Shown here piece by piece: positions 1 through 8,889 of a stretch of DNA of 26,034 bases. The stretch is from NCBI GenBank assembly GCA_009840005.1, contig VXOR01000038.1, positions 1 to 26,034 on the forward strand, read 5' to 3'. A program made the position numbers and the translations under genes. The stretch comes from Gemmatimonadota bacterium. Its GTDB lineage: Bacteria > Latescibacterota > UBA2968 > UBA8231. Below the pieces are notes generated by a model. That model saw nothing but the letters and a program-made list of their open reading frames with translations, had not been told where the DNA came from and searched no databases. The first letter of the stretch is position 1; the number at the start of each line of letters is the position of its first letter.

Positions 1-1637
1 CCCCATTCGACAAACACCCCCAAACCCGAGGCGCGATCCCCGCCGACAAACACCCAATCATCCACCCCGTCCCCATTCAGGTCGCGCACTACCACCGGCG
101 AGCGCAGAAACAGCCGATCATCATAGATCACCTCCTCGGCGAGCCCCCTCGCTGGTTGGCTGCTCCGTATGACGAGGCCCTTGTGATGTTCGAAGGTCTG
201 GTCTTCGAGCACCATGAGCAGGTCCACCTGCCCATCACCATCAAAATCGTCCGCATTTAAAAACGGAAAAGGGGTATCCGCATCGGATTCAAAGACGATA
301 TTGCCCTCCCTAGGCTCAGCCCCCAAGTCCGCCACTATCCACGTGTTCGCTTGACCGAATAACGGAACCCACAGCACATCCACCTGCCCATCGCCCGTAA
401 AGTCGCCCATTCGAGAGGGCGCGTGGTTTTCGGCCACCGCCAACCGGGTGGCCGTCCACTCTCCATGCTCGACCTCCCAGACCTCTAAGGCTCTGCCTTC
501 GGCTACTGTATGGTCTGCAAACAACTCGATCGCGCCGTCCCCATCCCAATCCATCAAGCCTACAAGTTGATGGTCAAGTAGCTGGGTGAGCACCTCAATC
601 TGAAAATCTGGCTCGATAGACCAAACCGCTATGTCTGAGTGGGCTAGCACGATCTCGTCTTGGCCATCGCCGGTCAAATCGCCACTCTGTACATCCCAGT
701 AAAATACCCATTCGGTTTCCTCGGTACGCACCATTTCAAAGGACCCTTGTCCATCATTGAGCGCCATGGCCCAACCCGTTACAAACGGATTATCCGAGCC
801 GGGGCCTCTATCATTCCAAGTGGAGAACAGGTCGAGATCGCCGTCCCTATCCAAGTCCGCCAAGACGCCAGCCCCTTCAGCGACTGAAAAGCCCCCTAAT
901 CCCGGCACAATCGGGGAGAAGACCGGTGGGGCGAAAAGCCCGACCCCCTCAAAGCGGAAATACTCTACTGACGGCGGGGCTAATTCCCCCGCTAACAGCT
1001 CTTCCACGCCGGTCAACTCGATCCAGTCGATCTCCAACCAACCGACCACCTCGTCCGCTGACCGGGGCACTCCTCGCTCACCCCAGTCTAGGCTAAAACC
1101 CGGCCGAATATCCCGTAAAAGCCCCTCCCAGACCTCCCGGTCGCCTCGTGCGACTTCCCCGTCCGATACGGGCAGCGTCAACTCCACTTCCTGCCACTCG
1201 GTGGTATAGACGAAGCCGACTTGTCCGGTCAGCGAAAACCGGCTGTTAAACAGACTGGCTGGATCATGACCTGGAGCTGTGCGGTTGTGCTCATTGGTCC
1301 AAGTCAGCCAAAAGGAACCAACCGTAGGACGATGATGGACCGTACGAAGCCGAACCCGGACCCGGTCGAACAGACCCGAATCGTAGCCGATGGTCGGCGA
1401 AATTAATTCGACACTCGGCGTAGGATGCGCCTCTCTGGCCACGGACGGCGACATATCAATCGTCCACACGCCGTCTGTGACCTGCCCCGGCAGCAGATTA
1501 AACTCAGCCGGACCACCCCATGCACCCGATACTCTGGCAGCCCATCCTTGCGTCGTCTCTCCGTTGAAGTCCCACCGGATCGCCTCGGCGGGACTGTTCC
1601 ATAGCGCAAGGCCTAGAACAAGCACGAGATGTAACAT
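1..1637 (-). CDS. Secreted FG-GAP/VCBS beta-propeller protein, copy 1 (C-terminus cut by window edge)
   Basis: The frame is open from an ATG at 1637 to the left edge (about 545 codons), so the C-terminus lies outside the window. An AAAGGA ribosome site lies 8 nt before the ATG. A short signal peptide ends near 'SPAEA'. Residues about 20-215 form a beta-sandwich-like region starting 'WDFNGETTQGW', resembling carbohydrate-binding modules. After this come six calcium-type D-x-D/T-x-D-G blades: DLDRDGDLD, DLTGDGQDE, DWDGDGAIE, DFTGDGQVD, DFDGDGQVD and DLNGDGVDD. This fits an integrin-alpha-like seven-bladed propeller, with the last blade beyond the edge. It is a close paralogue of the complete copy at 22873-24978 and has an 18-nt in-frame insertion before the first blade (FSVAEG). 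I infer a surface or secreted adhesion or binding protein. The ligand is unknown. Confidence 0.9.
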   Translation of the reverse strand, partial: MLHLVLVLGLALWNSPAEAIRWDFNGETTQGWAARVSGAWGGPAEFNLLPGQVTDGVWTIDMSPSVAREAHPTPSVELISPTIGYDSGLFDRVRVRLRTVHHRPTVGSFWLTWTNEHNRTAPGHDPASLFNSRFSLTGQVGFVYTTEWQEVELTLPVSDGEVARGDREVWEGLLRDIRPGFSLDWGERGVPRSADEVVGWLEIDWIELTGVEELLAGELAPPSVEYFRFEGVGLFAPPVFSPIVPGLGGFSVAEGAGVLADLDRDGDLDLFSTWNDRGPGSDNPFVTGWAMALNDGQGSFEMVRTEETEWVFYWDVQSGDLTGDGQDEIVLAHSDIAVWSIEPDFQIEVLTQLLDHQLVGLMDWDGDGAIELFADHTVAEGRALEVWEVEHGEWTATRLAVAENHAPSRMGDFTGDGQVDVLWVPLFGQANTWIVADLGAEPREGNIVFESDADTPFPFLNADDFDGDGQVDLLMVLEDQTFEHHKGLVIRSSQPARGLAEEVIYDDRLFLRSPVVVRDLNGDGVDDWVFVGGDRASGLGVFVEW

Positions 1638-1653
1638 GGCCGATGTCCTTTGC

Positions 1654-1700
1654 AAAAAAAGTCAGGGTCTCGGCACCTTGCACACGCCGAGACCCTGACT
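1654..1700 (-). terminator. Perfect 15-bp hairpin plus T-run in the leader of propeller copy 1
   Basis: Arms 1660-1674 and 1686-1700 are perfect reverse complements (core GGGTCTCGGC / GCCGAGACCC) around an 11-nt loop. On the minus strand the stem runs straight into a run of T, which is an intrinsic-terminator shape. It may end the four-gene operon whose last stop is at 1833. The T-run is followed within 16 nt by the AAAGGA site and ATG of the propeller gene, so it could equally act as a leader attenuator. A matching structure precedes copy 2 at 24995-25038. Confidence 0.75.
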
Positions 1701-1739
1701 AGCGATTTTCAATCTGTACGCTAGCTTGGACTTTACATG

Positions 1740-1773
1740 TAAGACATTTTTTCGGGGCCGCAACCCCAACAAG
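1740..1773. repeat. 34-bp dispersed repeat, copy A
   Basis: This stretch matches 25509-25542 at 32 of 34 positions and in the same orientation. Core on the plus strand: 'AAGACATTTTTTCGGG' then 'GCAACCCCAACAAG'. Both copies lie just downstream (minus sense) of genes encoding a C-terminal sorting module, and upstream of a propeller-gene leader. A short GGGG/CCCC hairpin is possible on the minus strand, but no T-run follows it. Its function is unknown. Confidence 0.65.
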
Positions 1774-1832
1774 CCTAGGCGGTCCGGTCAACCCGAACAA
1801 AAAAGGAAAAGGCTTGGCAAACCACCCCAAAA

Positions 1833-3287
1833 TCAGCGCACCAAGACCATGCCCCGCGCTTGGACAAACCCGGCCGCCGATGCTTCCAACCGATATAGGT
1901 ACGCGCCGCTGGCCACTGGCTGCCCGACGTCGTCGCGCCCGTCCCAAGGCTGCAAGTATAGCCCAGCCGCTTGGTGCTCTTCTACCAGCAAGCGCACCCG
2001 CTGCCCAGCCGCGTTGAATACGCTGAGCCGCACCGACCCGGCTGCTGGAAGTTCGTACTGGATCAGCGTCTGCGCGTTGAACGGGTTGGGAAAATTTTGC
2101 CGCAAGGCAAAGCCCGTAGGCGCGGCGTCTAAGGCTTCGACGGCCGTTGCGGTTTGTTCGATCTGCTCGATATCCTCTTGGCTGAGAATTCCCTCTCCCG
2201 GCTGCCAGACCTCGGTATCGGGCCAGTAGGCGGTCCAGGCAAACCACATAGCGTTGTACGCCGGGACTTGCGCTAACCGCCGCCCGGCGAGCGGCCCGGC
2301 GATGGCTTCGCCGAGCATGTTCCAGCGCGAACCCGTTTCCGCATCCATGAATTCCACCGGCAGCGGCCCCGCGGACTCCACGCCGTAAAAGCTCAACGGC
2401 CTGTCGTCGAGTTGGTTGAAATAAGCCAGGGCCGTGTGCGATGCGTAGTCAAACAGGACGACTACGGGATCGCTGCCGACGAGGTCGTTGATCACCGCCC
2501 CGTCGGGCATTAGCGCGAAGGGGTATGCCTTGGTCTGGTCATTGCGGCACAACCCCAACACGAGGTCCTTGGTCTCAAAGCGATGGTCGAATGCGCCGCC
2601 GTTGGTCGTGGGTGGGAAAAGCAGGAACCTATGGCTGGTGCGATAGTCGCCGTAAGGGTAGAAGGTGTATTGATTTTCGTTGTAGGCTGGTCGCGAATTG
2701 TAGTACTCCCAGCCCGTAGTGGCTTTTACTACGGTGGTGCTTGGGTACATCCGCTGCCACAGCGCCCACGTCGTCTCGACCACCGGCATCAACTCCAAAC
2801 GGTCGCCAACTTGGGGGCCGTTGATGGCCGTGTAAATCATCTGCGGATAGAGCGTTTCGTCGTCGCGCCGGTCGTACATGACCAAGTTGCTGTTGATCAG
2901 AAGCCCGGAGACCCCGAACTCAATTTGCGAGCCATCGCTATCGGTGGCATTGAAGACTTGGCCGGTACCCGTAAGCGGGCACAGAGACACTACGACCGAC
3001 TGATCGCCAGCGCGGTCGTTGATGATTTCGTTCCACCAGCCAATGTTGTGTGGATAGGCCCGTGGTTCGCCGTTGATGACGATCCCCATGACCACGTCGT
3101 TTTCCTGTACGTAGTTTACTTCGCTCGGTGCCACGAAGGTGGGGTTTGTCAGGGCCGGAATGCCGTCTTTGGCTACTCCACCGGAGACGAGGTGTTCGGT
3201 GAGAAAGCTCGGATCGTCGTAGCGGCCCGCTTCAGCCGGATAGATCGCCACTAACAGCAGCAAAACAGACAAATAACCATGTCGCAT
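1833..3287 (-). CDS. Secreted DUF3179-family protein with C-terminal FlgD-Ig/sorting module
   Basis: This is a 484-aa protein. The ATG at 3287 is preceded by AAAGGAG at 6 nt and overlaps the stop of the upstream synthetase gene by 1 nt (TGATG), suggesting translational coupling. Residues 1-20 are a signal peptide ending 'PAEA'. The body carries DUF3179 hallmarks: 'GEPRAYPHNIGWWNEIIND', 'LCPLTGTGQVF', 'FGVSGLLINSNLVMYDR', 'ETTWALWQRMYPSTTV' and a late 'GVESAGPLPVEFMDAETGS'. Residues about 400-484 ('NFPNPFNAQTLIQYELP', 'VFNAAGQRVR', 'WDGRDDVGQPVASGAYLYRL') form a FlgD-Ig / type IX-like C-terminal module, so the product is probably exported and surface-attached or released. DUF3179 has no assigned reaction that I know of. 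It is the last gene of the operon beginning at 8802. Confidence 0.9.
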   Translation of the reverse strand: MRHGYLSVLLLLVAIYPAEAGRYDDPSFLTEHLVSGGVAKDGIPALTNPTFVAPSEVNYVQENDVVMGIVINGEPRAYPHNIGWWNEIINDRAGDQSVVVSLCPLTGTGQVFNATDSDGSQIEFGVSGLLINSNLVMYDRRDDETLYPQMIYTAINGPQVGDRLELMPVVETTWALWQRMYPSTTVVKATTGWEYYNSRPAYNENQYTFYPYGDYRTSHRFLLFPPTTNGGAFDHRFETKDLVLGLCRNDQTKAYPFALMPDGAVINDLVGSDPVVVLFDYASHTALAYFNQLDDRPLSFYGVESAGPLPVEFMDAETGSRWNMLGEAIAGPLAGRRLAQVPAYNAMWFAWTAYWPDTEVWQPGEGILSQEDIEQIEQTATAVEALDAAPTGFALRQNFPNPFNAQTLIQYELPAAGSVRLSVFNAAGQRVRLLVEEHQAAGLYLQPWDGRDDVGQPVASGAYLYRLEASAAGFVQARGMVLVR

Positions 3288-5362
3288 CAGATGCTCCTTT
3301 CGCTCGGTTCTACGAGTCGGCGCGTTGAGGTTCGCGCGGTTTCCCTGCTATACCGCTCCCGCAAAATTCGCCGCATCACCTTGTTCGACGCGGTCCGCGG
3401 CAGCGATTCCACCACTACTACCTCGTGAATTTTGAAGAGCGGGTTGAGTTCCCGGCGAATCGCCTGCTGCATCGCTTCCCTTCGACTTCGCTCAGGACAG
3501 GCTTGCAAGTGGTCGCCAGCTTCCTCCAGCACCGCGAAGATCACCAACAGACTCGGCCCACCCCCCGGCGGCGGCGCTGCAATCGCCGCGGTTTCGACCA
3601 CGCCCAGCATGGCGTTCAAGACGCGCTCGATCTCCGCGGAACTCACCATAATTCCGCCCAGGTTCATCGCGTCGTCGGCTCGGCCGTGGACCCGGTAGAT
3701 GCCCGGGGCCAGTCGCTCGACTTGGTCGCCGTGGCGGCGCAGTGGCACCCCACCCCGTTTGGGTACGCCCGCGTAATACACCTCGTGGTGGTCGCGGTTG
3801 AGCACCCGAGTTGACATGCCAATGGCGGGCGGCACCAGAAAGACCTCGCCGCTTGCACACTCCTGCCCGTCTTCGTCCAAAATCGCCAAATCCGTTCCCA
3901 GCGCTGCCGAATTAAAGGTCGCGGGTGCGACCGGCTCGACTAGCGTGCTGAGCAAGTAGCCGCCCGCCAGTTCGGTGCCGCCGCAGTATTCGAGTATGGG
4001 CCGATACCCCGCCAGTGCCATCAGATAGTGCATGTCTTCGGCGTTGGAGCACTCCCCGGTAGTACTGAAAGCCCGAATCGCCGAAAAGTCGATTCCCTCC
4101 ATACAGCCCGTGCTGCGCCAAGTGCGCACCATGCTCGGAATGACGCCGAGCATGGTAATGCCAGCCGCCTGCACAAATTCCCCAAAGCCCCGCTCCGTCG
4201 CCTTTCCATAGTAGAGCGCCATGGTCGCCCGGTTCAAAAAGGCCGCGTAGATCAGCCACGGCCCCATCATCCAGCCTAGATTGGTCGGCCAAGCGACCAC
4301 ATCGCCTGGGTGGACATCTTGGTGATAATGCGCGTCTGCGCCGCACTTGATCGGGTTGACATGGGTCCAGGGCAGGGCCTTGGGGTCGCCAGTAGTGCCC
4401 GATGAAAACAGGACATTGGTCGTCGCGTCGGGGTGGCAGACCACGGCTGTAGGTGCAGCGTCGGCTTGCAAGAAGTCGTCCCAGTGCAGATCTCCGGGGC
4501 GAAGTGCCTCTGTCAACCCTTCCACGCGCCCCGGCAATACAATCGCCAACGGGGCCTCTGCGGCAACCAAGCGCGGGTACAGCGGCAACTCGCGCCCTCC
4601 GCGCAGAATTACATCTTGGGTAAAAACGGCCTTGGCCTCCCCGATCTGCAGCCGGGTGGCGATTTGGGGGGCAGCGAAGCTGTCGGCAATGGCCACCACC
4701 GCACAACCGGCCTTGATGATCCCCAGATAGATCGCCACCGACTCGGCCGTCATCGGCATGGCCACGGCAATCCGGTCGCCGGGGCCAAATCCCAATGTGC
4801 GCAACCCACCGGCGACCCGGTCGCACAGGGCTTCTAAGTCCCCGAAACTCATCTGCTCAAGCTGGCCACCCTCGCGCTGAAAGACAATGGCCGTCTGATC
4901 GGCAGGGGCCTGAAAGCAACTCTCGGCGATATTCATCTCGGCCCCGACAAACCACTTGGGTGCTTCGACGCCTTGGGACAGGTCGAGAAGCTGCGTGTAT
5001 GGCTTGCGGAAGCGGATTTTCAAGCGGGCGACCGTCCGCTGCCAAAACGCCTCTCGCTCTGCAACCGACCACGCAAAGAGCGCGGCGTGCGAACTTAGAC
5101 CAAGCTCGCGCCGCAGCGCCGTTATATGCGCGTGCTCAATGTCTGCTGGCTCGGGAAAAAACACCGGGCCACCCACGCTGCCGTAGATTGCCCGATAGAG
5201 CAACTGATGCAGCGCAAAGGGATGATCCGGCCGCAGAATGCAGCGGGCCGCCTCCCGCCAGCGCGCTTCCGGCGACCCGGAGAGAGCTTTGATTTGGGCT
5301 AAGAGCTTGGCGGCCTCTAACTCGCCTATCCCGCAGCCGATAATGTCTGCGCGTTGGATCAT
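3287..5362 (-). CDS. AMP-forming acyl-CoA synthetase, AAE17/18-like (acetyl/acyl-activating enzyme)
   Basis: This member of the adenylate-forming (ANL) superfamily activates a carboxylate with ATP and joins it to CoA. With the ATG at 5362 (overlapping the preceding stop as ATGA) it is 691 aa. A start at 5413 would force a 55-nt overlap and is less likely. The P-loop 'SSGTTGDPK' is at about residue 320, 'YCGGTEL' follows later, the A8 hinge reads '[20 protein letters not shown]', and the C-terminal catalytic lysine sits in '[10 protein letters not shown]'. The N-terminal extension ('[17 protein letters not shown]') and the A8 wording resemble plant peroxisomal AAE17/18-type enzymes more than classical Acs. 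The usual lysine of 'GGIK' is Met here. A palindromic repeat encoding 'ACPERSRRE' is inserted in-frame near residue 620, in a region that looks like a linker. The substrate is not determinable. Confidence 0.85.
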   Translation of the reverse strand: MIQRADIIGCGIGELEAAKLLAQIKALSGSPEARWREAARCILRPDHPFALHQLLYRAIYGSVGGPVFFPEPADIEHAHITALRRELGLSSHAALFAWSVAEREAFWQRTVARLKIRFRKPYTQLLDLSQGVEAPKWFVGAEMNIAESCFQAPADQTAIVFQREGGQLEQMSFGDLEALCDRVAGGLRTLGFGPGDRIAVAMPMTAESVAIYLGIIKAGCAVVAIADSFAAPQIATRLQIGEAKAVFTQDVILRGGRELPLYPRLVAAEAPLAIVLPGRVEGLTEALRPGDLHWDDFLQADAAPTAVVCHPDATTNVLFSSGTTGDPKALPWTHVNPIKCGADAHYHQDVHPGDVVAWPTNLGWMMGPWLIYAAFLNRATMALYYGKATERGFGEFVQAAGITMLGVIPSMVRTWRSTGCMEGIDFSAIRAFSTTGECSNAEDMHYLMALAGYRPILEYCGGTELAGGYLLSTLVEPVAPATFNSAALGTDLAILDEDGQECASGEVFLVPPAIGMSTRVLNRDHHEVYYAGVPKRGGVPLRRHGDQVERLAPGIYRVHGRADDAMNLGGIMVSSAEIERVLNAMLGVVETAAIAAPPPGGGPSLLVIFAVLEEAGDHLQACPERSRREAMQQAIRRELNPLFKIHEVVVVESLPRTASNKVMRRILRERYSRETARTSTRRLVEPSERSI
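3476..3502. repeat. REP-like palindromic repeat inserted in-frame in the synthetase gene
   Basis: The minus-strand sequence CCTGTCCTGAGCGAAGTCGA belongs to the widespread 'CTGAGCGAAGTCGAAGG' type of palindromic repeat. Here it is read through as ACPERSRRE without breaking the frame. The flanking protein matches the synthetase family on both sides, so this is an insertion into a tolerant loop near the start of the mobile C-terminal domain. Confidence 0.7.
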
Positions 5363-7755
5363 GGTGCGACAGCGACCTGTACGCTCTGGCTCAATTCCGT
5401 CGGTGGGAGGCAACGGACTTCGTCACAGGCTTGATATTGGACCAAGAAGCGCAAATGGCCCGCCGTCCCAGCCGCTGTTAAGGGCAGCGACAAATCCGCC
5501 CACAGCGCGACCTGATCCTCGTACACCAAGAGCGTCTCTGCTAGGGCCGGAAAGGCCTGCGAGCGGCCTGTGGGATAGCGCACGCGGGCAAAGTCCAACG
5601 GCCAGTCCGCATTGAGCGTCAGCGAGGTGGGGATGAGCAAATCGCCCGAGGGCGGGTTGGCGTTGATGTGCCAGCCCGGGCGAATGTCCAGATGCACTGC
5701 TACGGCAAAAGCCTCGCCCGCCACGGGCTGTTGCGCGGGCAGTTCGACCCACATGGAGACCAGCGAATCCGCTGGCGTGTCCGCTAATGCGGCTGCGGAC
5801 AGCGACGCTTGCAGATGGCGCTCGGCCGCGGCTGCCAAATGCACCGAGGCCGTAGGCTGTGCCCACATAGCCCCGCCAAAAGCGGAGAGGATTTGCGCCG
5901 CCCGGCTGCGGTAGGCTTCGGCGAGCGTTTCGGCTGAGCTCAACGACTCGACTGAGCTCGTCGAAGCCGTCGAAGCCTCAGCCGAGCCGTGCGCTTGGCC
6001 CGTCAGCTCGGCCAAGTCTAGCAGCGCGTGGGCAGCCACTGCATTGCCCGAAGGTATGGCCGAGTCTTGGGCGGATTTGCTGCGCACGATGAGCGCGTTG
6101 CTAACTTCCGTAAAGAAAAACCCCCCGACTTCTTGGTCCCAAAACCGGGCCACCATCTCGGCGCCCAACTCGCGTGCGGCCTGTAACCACCGCGCCGCGC
6201 CAGTGGCCCGGTACAATGCCGTCAGCCCGCGCGCCAAGAAGGCATAGTCGTCTAGATACGCTTCTTGCCGCGAAATCCCCAGCCGATGGACCCGCCACAA
6301 CCCCCCGTCCTCGCGCCGCAGGTGCTGTAGAGCGAAATCGGCCGCACGCTCGGCTGCCCGGCGATATTCAGGATCGCCCAAGACCGCGAAACCCCGCGCG
6401 TACGCTTCGATCATCATCCCGTTCCAAGCGGCTAGCACCTTGTCGTCGAGGAGGGGATAGAGCCGCTCGGTTCGCGCCGCAAGCAAGCGCTGCCGCAAGG
6501 GCTCCATCCGATCCCGTAGTTCAGCCTCGGCAGACGGCGTTTTCATATAGAGGACGCCCCCCCCGCCCTCGGGCATGGAGGCCGACCCATAGACGCTCCA
6601 GAACAATTCTATCTCGCGCCCCAACGCGTTTTCCAGAGCTCTCGCAGTCCACAGGTAGTACTTGCCCTCTTCGGCCTCGGTCTCGGCGTCCAATGCCGAG
6701 TAGAAAGCGCCCTCTGGCCCGGTCATCTCCCGCGCGACAAAGCGAAAAACATCCTCTGCCACCCACCGCCAGCGGTCGTCTCCGGTCAGTTCGTACGCCC
6801 GCAGATACAGCCGCGCCAAATGCGCTTGGTTGTAGAGCATTTTCTCGAAGTGCGGTACGCGCCACTCGGCGTCCGTGGCGTAGCGGTGAAAGCCGCCGCC
6901 AATTTGGTCGTAGATGCCGCCGGCCGCCATCCGCTCCAGCGAGTGCAAAACGATGCGCTGTACTTGGGGATCGGCAAAGCGCTCGGCCGTGGCCATCAGC
7001 AACTCCAAGCGCAAGCTCGGGGGAAATTTGGGTGCGCCGCCGAAGCCGCCGTTAATCGCGTCGTAGCGGACCTGGATAGCCGCTAGCACCCGCGCTACTA
7101 GCAGAGAATCTGGCGGCACGGCTGCCATCTGCTGCCCGGATTCCAAGTCGCGAATGGCCGCGGTCAAGCGGGCCGCGATTTGGAGCACCTGTTCGCGCTG
7201 ATCTTGCCAGCGCTGGCGGATAAAATCTAGGACTTGGGGAAAGGAAGGCCGCCCGGGCAAGGGCTCGGGCGGAAAGTACGTGCCGGCGAAAAACGGCTCT
7301 TGGTCTGGCGTCAAAAACACCGAATTGGGCCAGCCGCCGCGCTGGGTAGTTAGCTGAGTCGCCAGCATGTAAATGCGGTCGATGTCGGGCCGTTCCTCGC
7401 GATCGACCTTGATGTTGATAAAGCTATCATTCATCTGCGCGGCGATCTCGGGCTCGGAAAAGACCAGCCGCTCCATGACGTGGCACCAATAGCAAGTCGA
7501 GTAGCCGACCGACAGAAAGATCGGCTTGTCCTCGGCCTTGGCCCGCGCCAGTGCTTCCTCCCCCCAAGGGTACCACTCGACCGGATTGTGCGCGTGCAGC
7601 AATAAATAGGGGCTCGTCTCCCCCACCAGATGATTGCTGTACTTCCACGAGCCATCCGCATTTTTCAGCGCATCTCCTCCGACAGCATCCGCGCCCAAAG
7701 CCGCGGCAAAGACCCCGAGCCAAAAGCACCGGGATATGGACGAAAGACGCGCCAA
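5359..7755 (-). CDS. DUF255 (YyaL/SPATA20-like) thioredoxin-domain protein fused to a DsbD-alpha-like domain
   Basis: This is a 798-aa protein. The start is a TTG at 7755 behind an AGGGGG-like site; no better start precedes the conserved region. Residues about 8-24 form a hydrophobic, possibly export, leader. Residues 39-200 are the DUF255 thioredoxin fold, with '[21 protein letters not shown]' followed by the active site C88-Y-W-C91 (the family usually has CHWC). Residues about 200-600 resemble the (alpha/alpha) barrel seen in YyaL and SPATA20 proteins. Residues about 660-798 ('[11 protein letters not shown]', '[12 protein letters not shown]', C777 and C782) resemble the periplasmic DsbD N-terminal domain. 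The fusion suggests a periplasmic thiol-disulfide protein that receives or passes electrons. A serine-rich stretch at about 591-610 comes from an inserted palindrome. Only 9 bp separate it from the threonine aldolase gene. Confidence 0.85.
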   Translation of the reverse strand: MARLSSISRCFWLGVFAAALGADAVGGDALKNADGSWKYSNHLVGETSPYLLLHAHNPVEWYPWGEEALARAKAEDKPIFLSVGYSTCYWCHVMERLVFSEPEIAAQMNDSFINIKVDREERPDIDRIYMLATQLTTQRGGWPNSVFLTPDQEPFFAGTYFPPEPLPGRPSFPQVLDFIRQRWQDQREQVLQIAARLTAAIRDLESGQQMAAVPPDSLLVARVLAAIQVRYDAINGGFGGAPKFPPSLRLELLMATAERFADPQVQRIVLHSLERMAAGGIYDQIGGGFHRYATDAEWRVPHFEKMLYNQAHLARLYLRAYELTGDDRWRWVAEDVFRFVAREMTGPEGAFYSALDAETEAEEGKYYLWTARALENALGREIELFWSVYGSASMPEGGGGVLYMKTPSAEAELRDRMEPLRQRLLAARTERLYPLLDDKVLAAWNGMMIEAYARGFAVLGDPEYRRAAERAADFALQHLRREDGGLWRVHRLGISRQEAYLDDYAFLARGLTALYRATGAARWLQAARELGAEMVARFWDQEVGGFFFTEVSNALIVRSKSAQDSAIPSGNAVAAHALLDLAELTGQAHGSAEASTASTSSVESLSSAETLAEAYRSRAAQILSAFGGAMWAQPTASVHLAAAAERHLQASLSAAALADTPADSLVSMWVELPAQQPVAGEAFAVAVHLDIRPGWHINANPPSGDLLIPTSLTLNADWPLDFARVRYPTGRSQAFPALAETLLVYEDQVALWADLSLPLTAAGTAGHLRFLVQYQACDEVRCLPPTELSQSVQVAVAP
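5930..5985. repeat. Palindromic repeat inside the DUF255 gene
   Basis: Perfect 9-bp arms TCGGCTGAG (5930-5938) and CTCAGCCGA (5977-5985) flank a run of CTGAGCTCGTCGAAG-like units. It is read in-frame as a low-complexity Ser/Ala/Glu/Thr segment that does not belong to the family core, so I interpret it as another REP-like insertion tolerated in a loop. Confidence 0.6.
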
Positions 7756-7764
7756 GTAAGCCCC

Positions 7765-8802
7765 CTACCCGATCATTTCCCGGGTCGCCTCCACCACGTA
7801 ATCCACATCCTCTAACTCCACGTGCCGATTGGCCACCAGCCGCGCCCCGTGCGGCGGACGCGGATTGCACAACACGCCCCGCTCCTTCCACTTAGCCACC
7901 AGATCGGCAGCCGACCAGCCCAAGGCCGCAAAATCCACCTTGAGTATGTTGGTTGGTCGCGGCGGGAAAATCACCTCAACGCCCTCGATTGCTCCCAACC
8001 CAGAGGCCAGTTCTCGCGCTACCGCGTGATCTTCGGCCAGCCGATCTACCATCTGCTCTAAGGCCACGACCCCGGCCGCGGCCACTATTCCGGCTTGGCG
8101 CATGGCACCGCCGAGCCGCTTGCGCATCCGATAGGCCCGATCGACAAAATCCCTGCTGCCGCACAGCAGCGAGCCGACCGGTGCGCTCAGCCCCTTGGAG
8201 ATGCAGAACATCACCGAGTCAACGTGCTGAGTGTATTCTGGCACCGTCGTCCCGGTAGCGATGGCGGCGTTAAAAATGCGCGCCCCATCTACGTGCAATT
8301 TCAGCCCGTGTTCGCGGCATGCAGCACTCACCGCGGCGACCTCGGCGACCGACCAAGCGTGGCCGGCGTGGTTGTTGTGGGTGTTCTCGATGCAGACGAC
8401 CTTGAGCGGGGCGAAGTGCGGGTTGTCGGCGCGGACCGTCTCGCGTACCTGATCGGCGGTGAGGACGCCGTGTTCGCCAGCAGCGATGCGCGCAGACAGC
8501 CCGGCGAGCGAGGCGTAGGTTCCGGCCTCCCAGTAGTACATGTGCGCCTGCTCCTCAAAGAGCACCTCGTCTCCCCAGTTGGTGTGGGTCATCAAGGCGC
8601 AGGCATTGCCCATCGTACCCGAAGGCACGTAGAGCGCGGCTTCCATGCCCACTTTTTCGGCGGCCACTTCTTGCAGGCGGTTGACCGATGGGTCTTCGCC
8701 GTACACATCGTCGCCCAATGGCGCACAGGCCATGGCCTCCCGCATGGCCTCGGTCGGCAGAGTAATCGTGTCGCTGCGCAGGTCTATTGTCTTGTCGCTC
8801 AT
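7765..8802 (-). CDS. ltaE: Low-specificity L-threonine aldolase
   Basis: This PLP-dependent fold-type I enzyme cleaves L-threonine and allo-threonine to glycine and acetaldehyde in the cytoplasm. The 345-aa length is normal for the family. Visible signatures are the N-terminal '[19 protein letters not shown]', '[15 protein letters not shown]', '[14 protein letters not shown]', the PLP-aspartate motif '[12 protein letters not shown]', and the Schiff-base lysine K203 in '[13 protein letters not shown]'. The ATG at 8802 has an AGGAG site 9 nt upstream. It is the first gene of a four-gene minus-strand operon and is divergent from the GGT-like gene. The acetaldehyde product could, after oxidation to acetate, feed the downstream acyl-activating enzyme; that link is my inference. 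Confidence 0.93.
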   Translation of the reverse strand: MSDKTIDLRSDTITLPTEAMREAMACAPLGDDVYGEDPSVNRLQEVAAEKVGMEAALYVPSGTMGNACALMTHTNWGDEVLFEEQAHMYYWEAGTYASLAGLSARIAAGEHGVLTADQVRETVRADNPHFAPLKVVCIENTHNNHAGHAWSVAEVAAVSAACREHGLKLHVDGARIFNAAIATGTTVPEYTQHVDSVMFCISKGLSAPVGSLLCGSRDFVDRAYRMRKRLGGAMRQAGIVAAAGVVALEQMVDRLAEDHAVARELASGLGAIEGVEVIFPPRPTNILKVDFAALGWSAADLVAKWKERGVLCNPRPPHGARLVANRHVELEDVDYVVEATREMIG

Positions 8803-8819
8803 ATAGCTAAGCTCCTCGA

Positions 8820-8848
8820 TTGACGCTGTAATTTGCTCGCCCTATTTT
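8820..8848 (+). promoter_or_regulatory. Candidate sigma-70-type promoter for the GGT-ABC operon, overlapping a divergent -10
   Basis: TTGACG at 8820-8825, a 17-nt spacer, then TATTTT at 8843-8848. Matches to the consensus are 5/6 and 4/6, giving a leader of about 35 nt before the ATG at 8890. On the opposite strand 8844-8849 reads TAAAAT, a good -10 for the threonine aldolase operon, though I see only a weak -35. The two promoters would overlap, so initiation in the two directions could compete. Confidence 0.5.
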
Positions 8849-8889
8849 AGGCGGTCGCAAAATCTACAAATCACAAGGAGTTGCGTCCA

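Noticed and set aside
2583..3254. A 223-codon plus-strand frame inside the DUF3179 gene
   Set aside because: It is antisense to a gene with a signal peptide, family motifs and a good start. Composition is that of a shadow frame.
5362..5413. Upstream ATG at 5413 for the acyl-activating enzyme
   Set aside because: It would give a 55-nt overlap with the DUF255 gene, and the added 17 residues show no family similarity. The ATGA junction at 5362 is the more usual arrangement.
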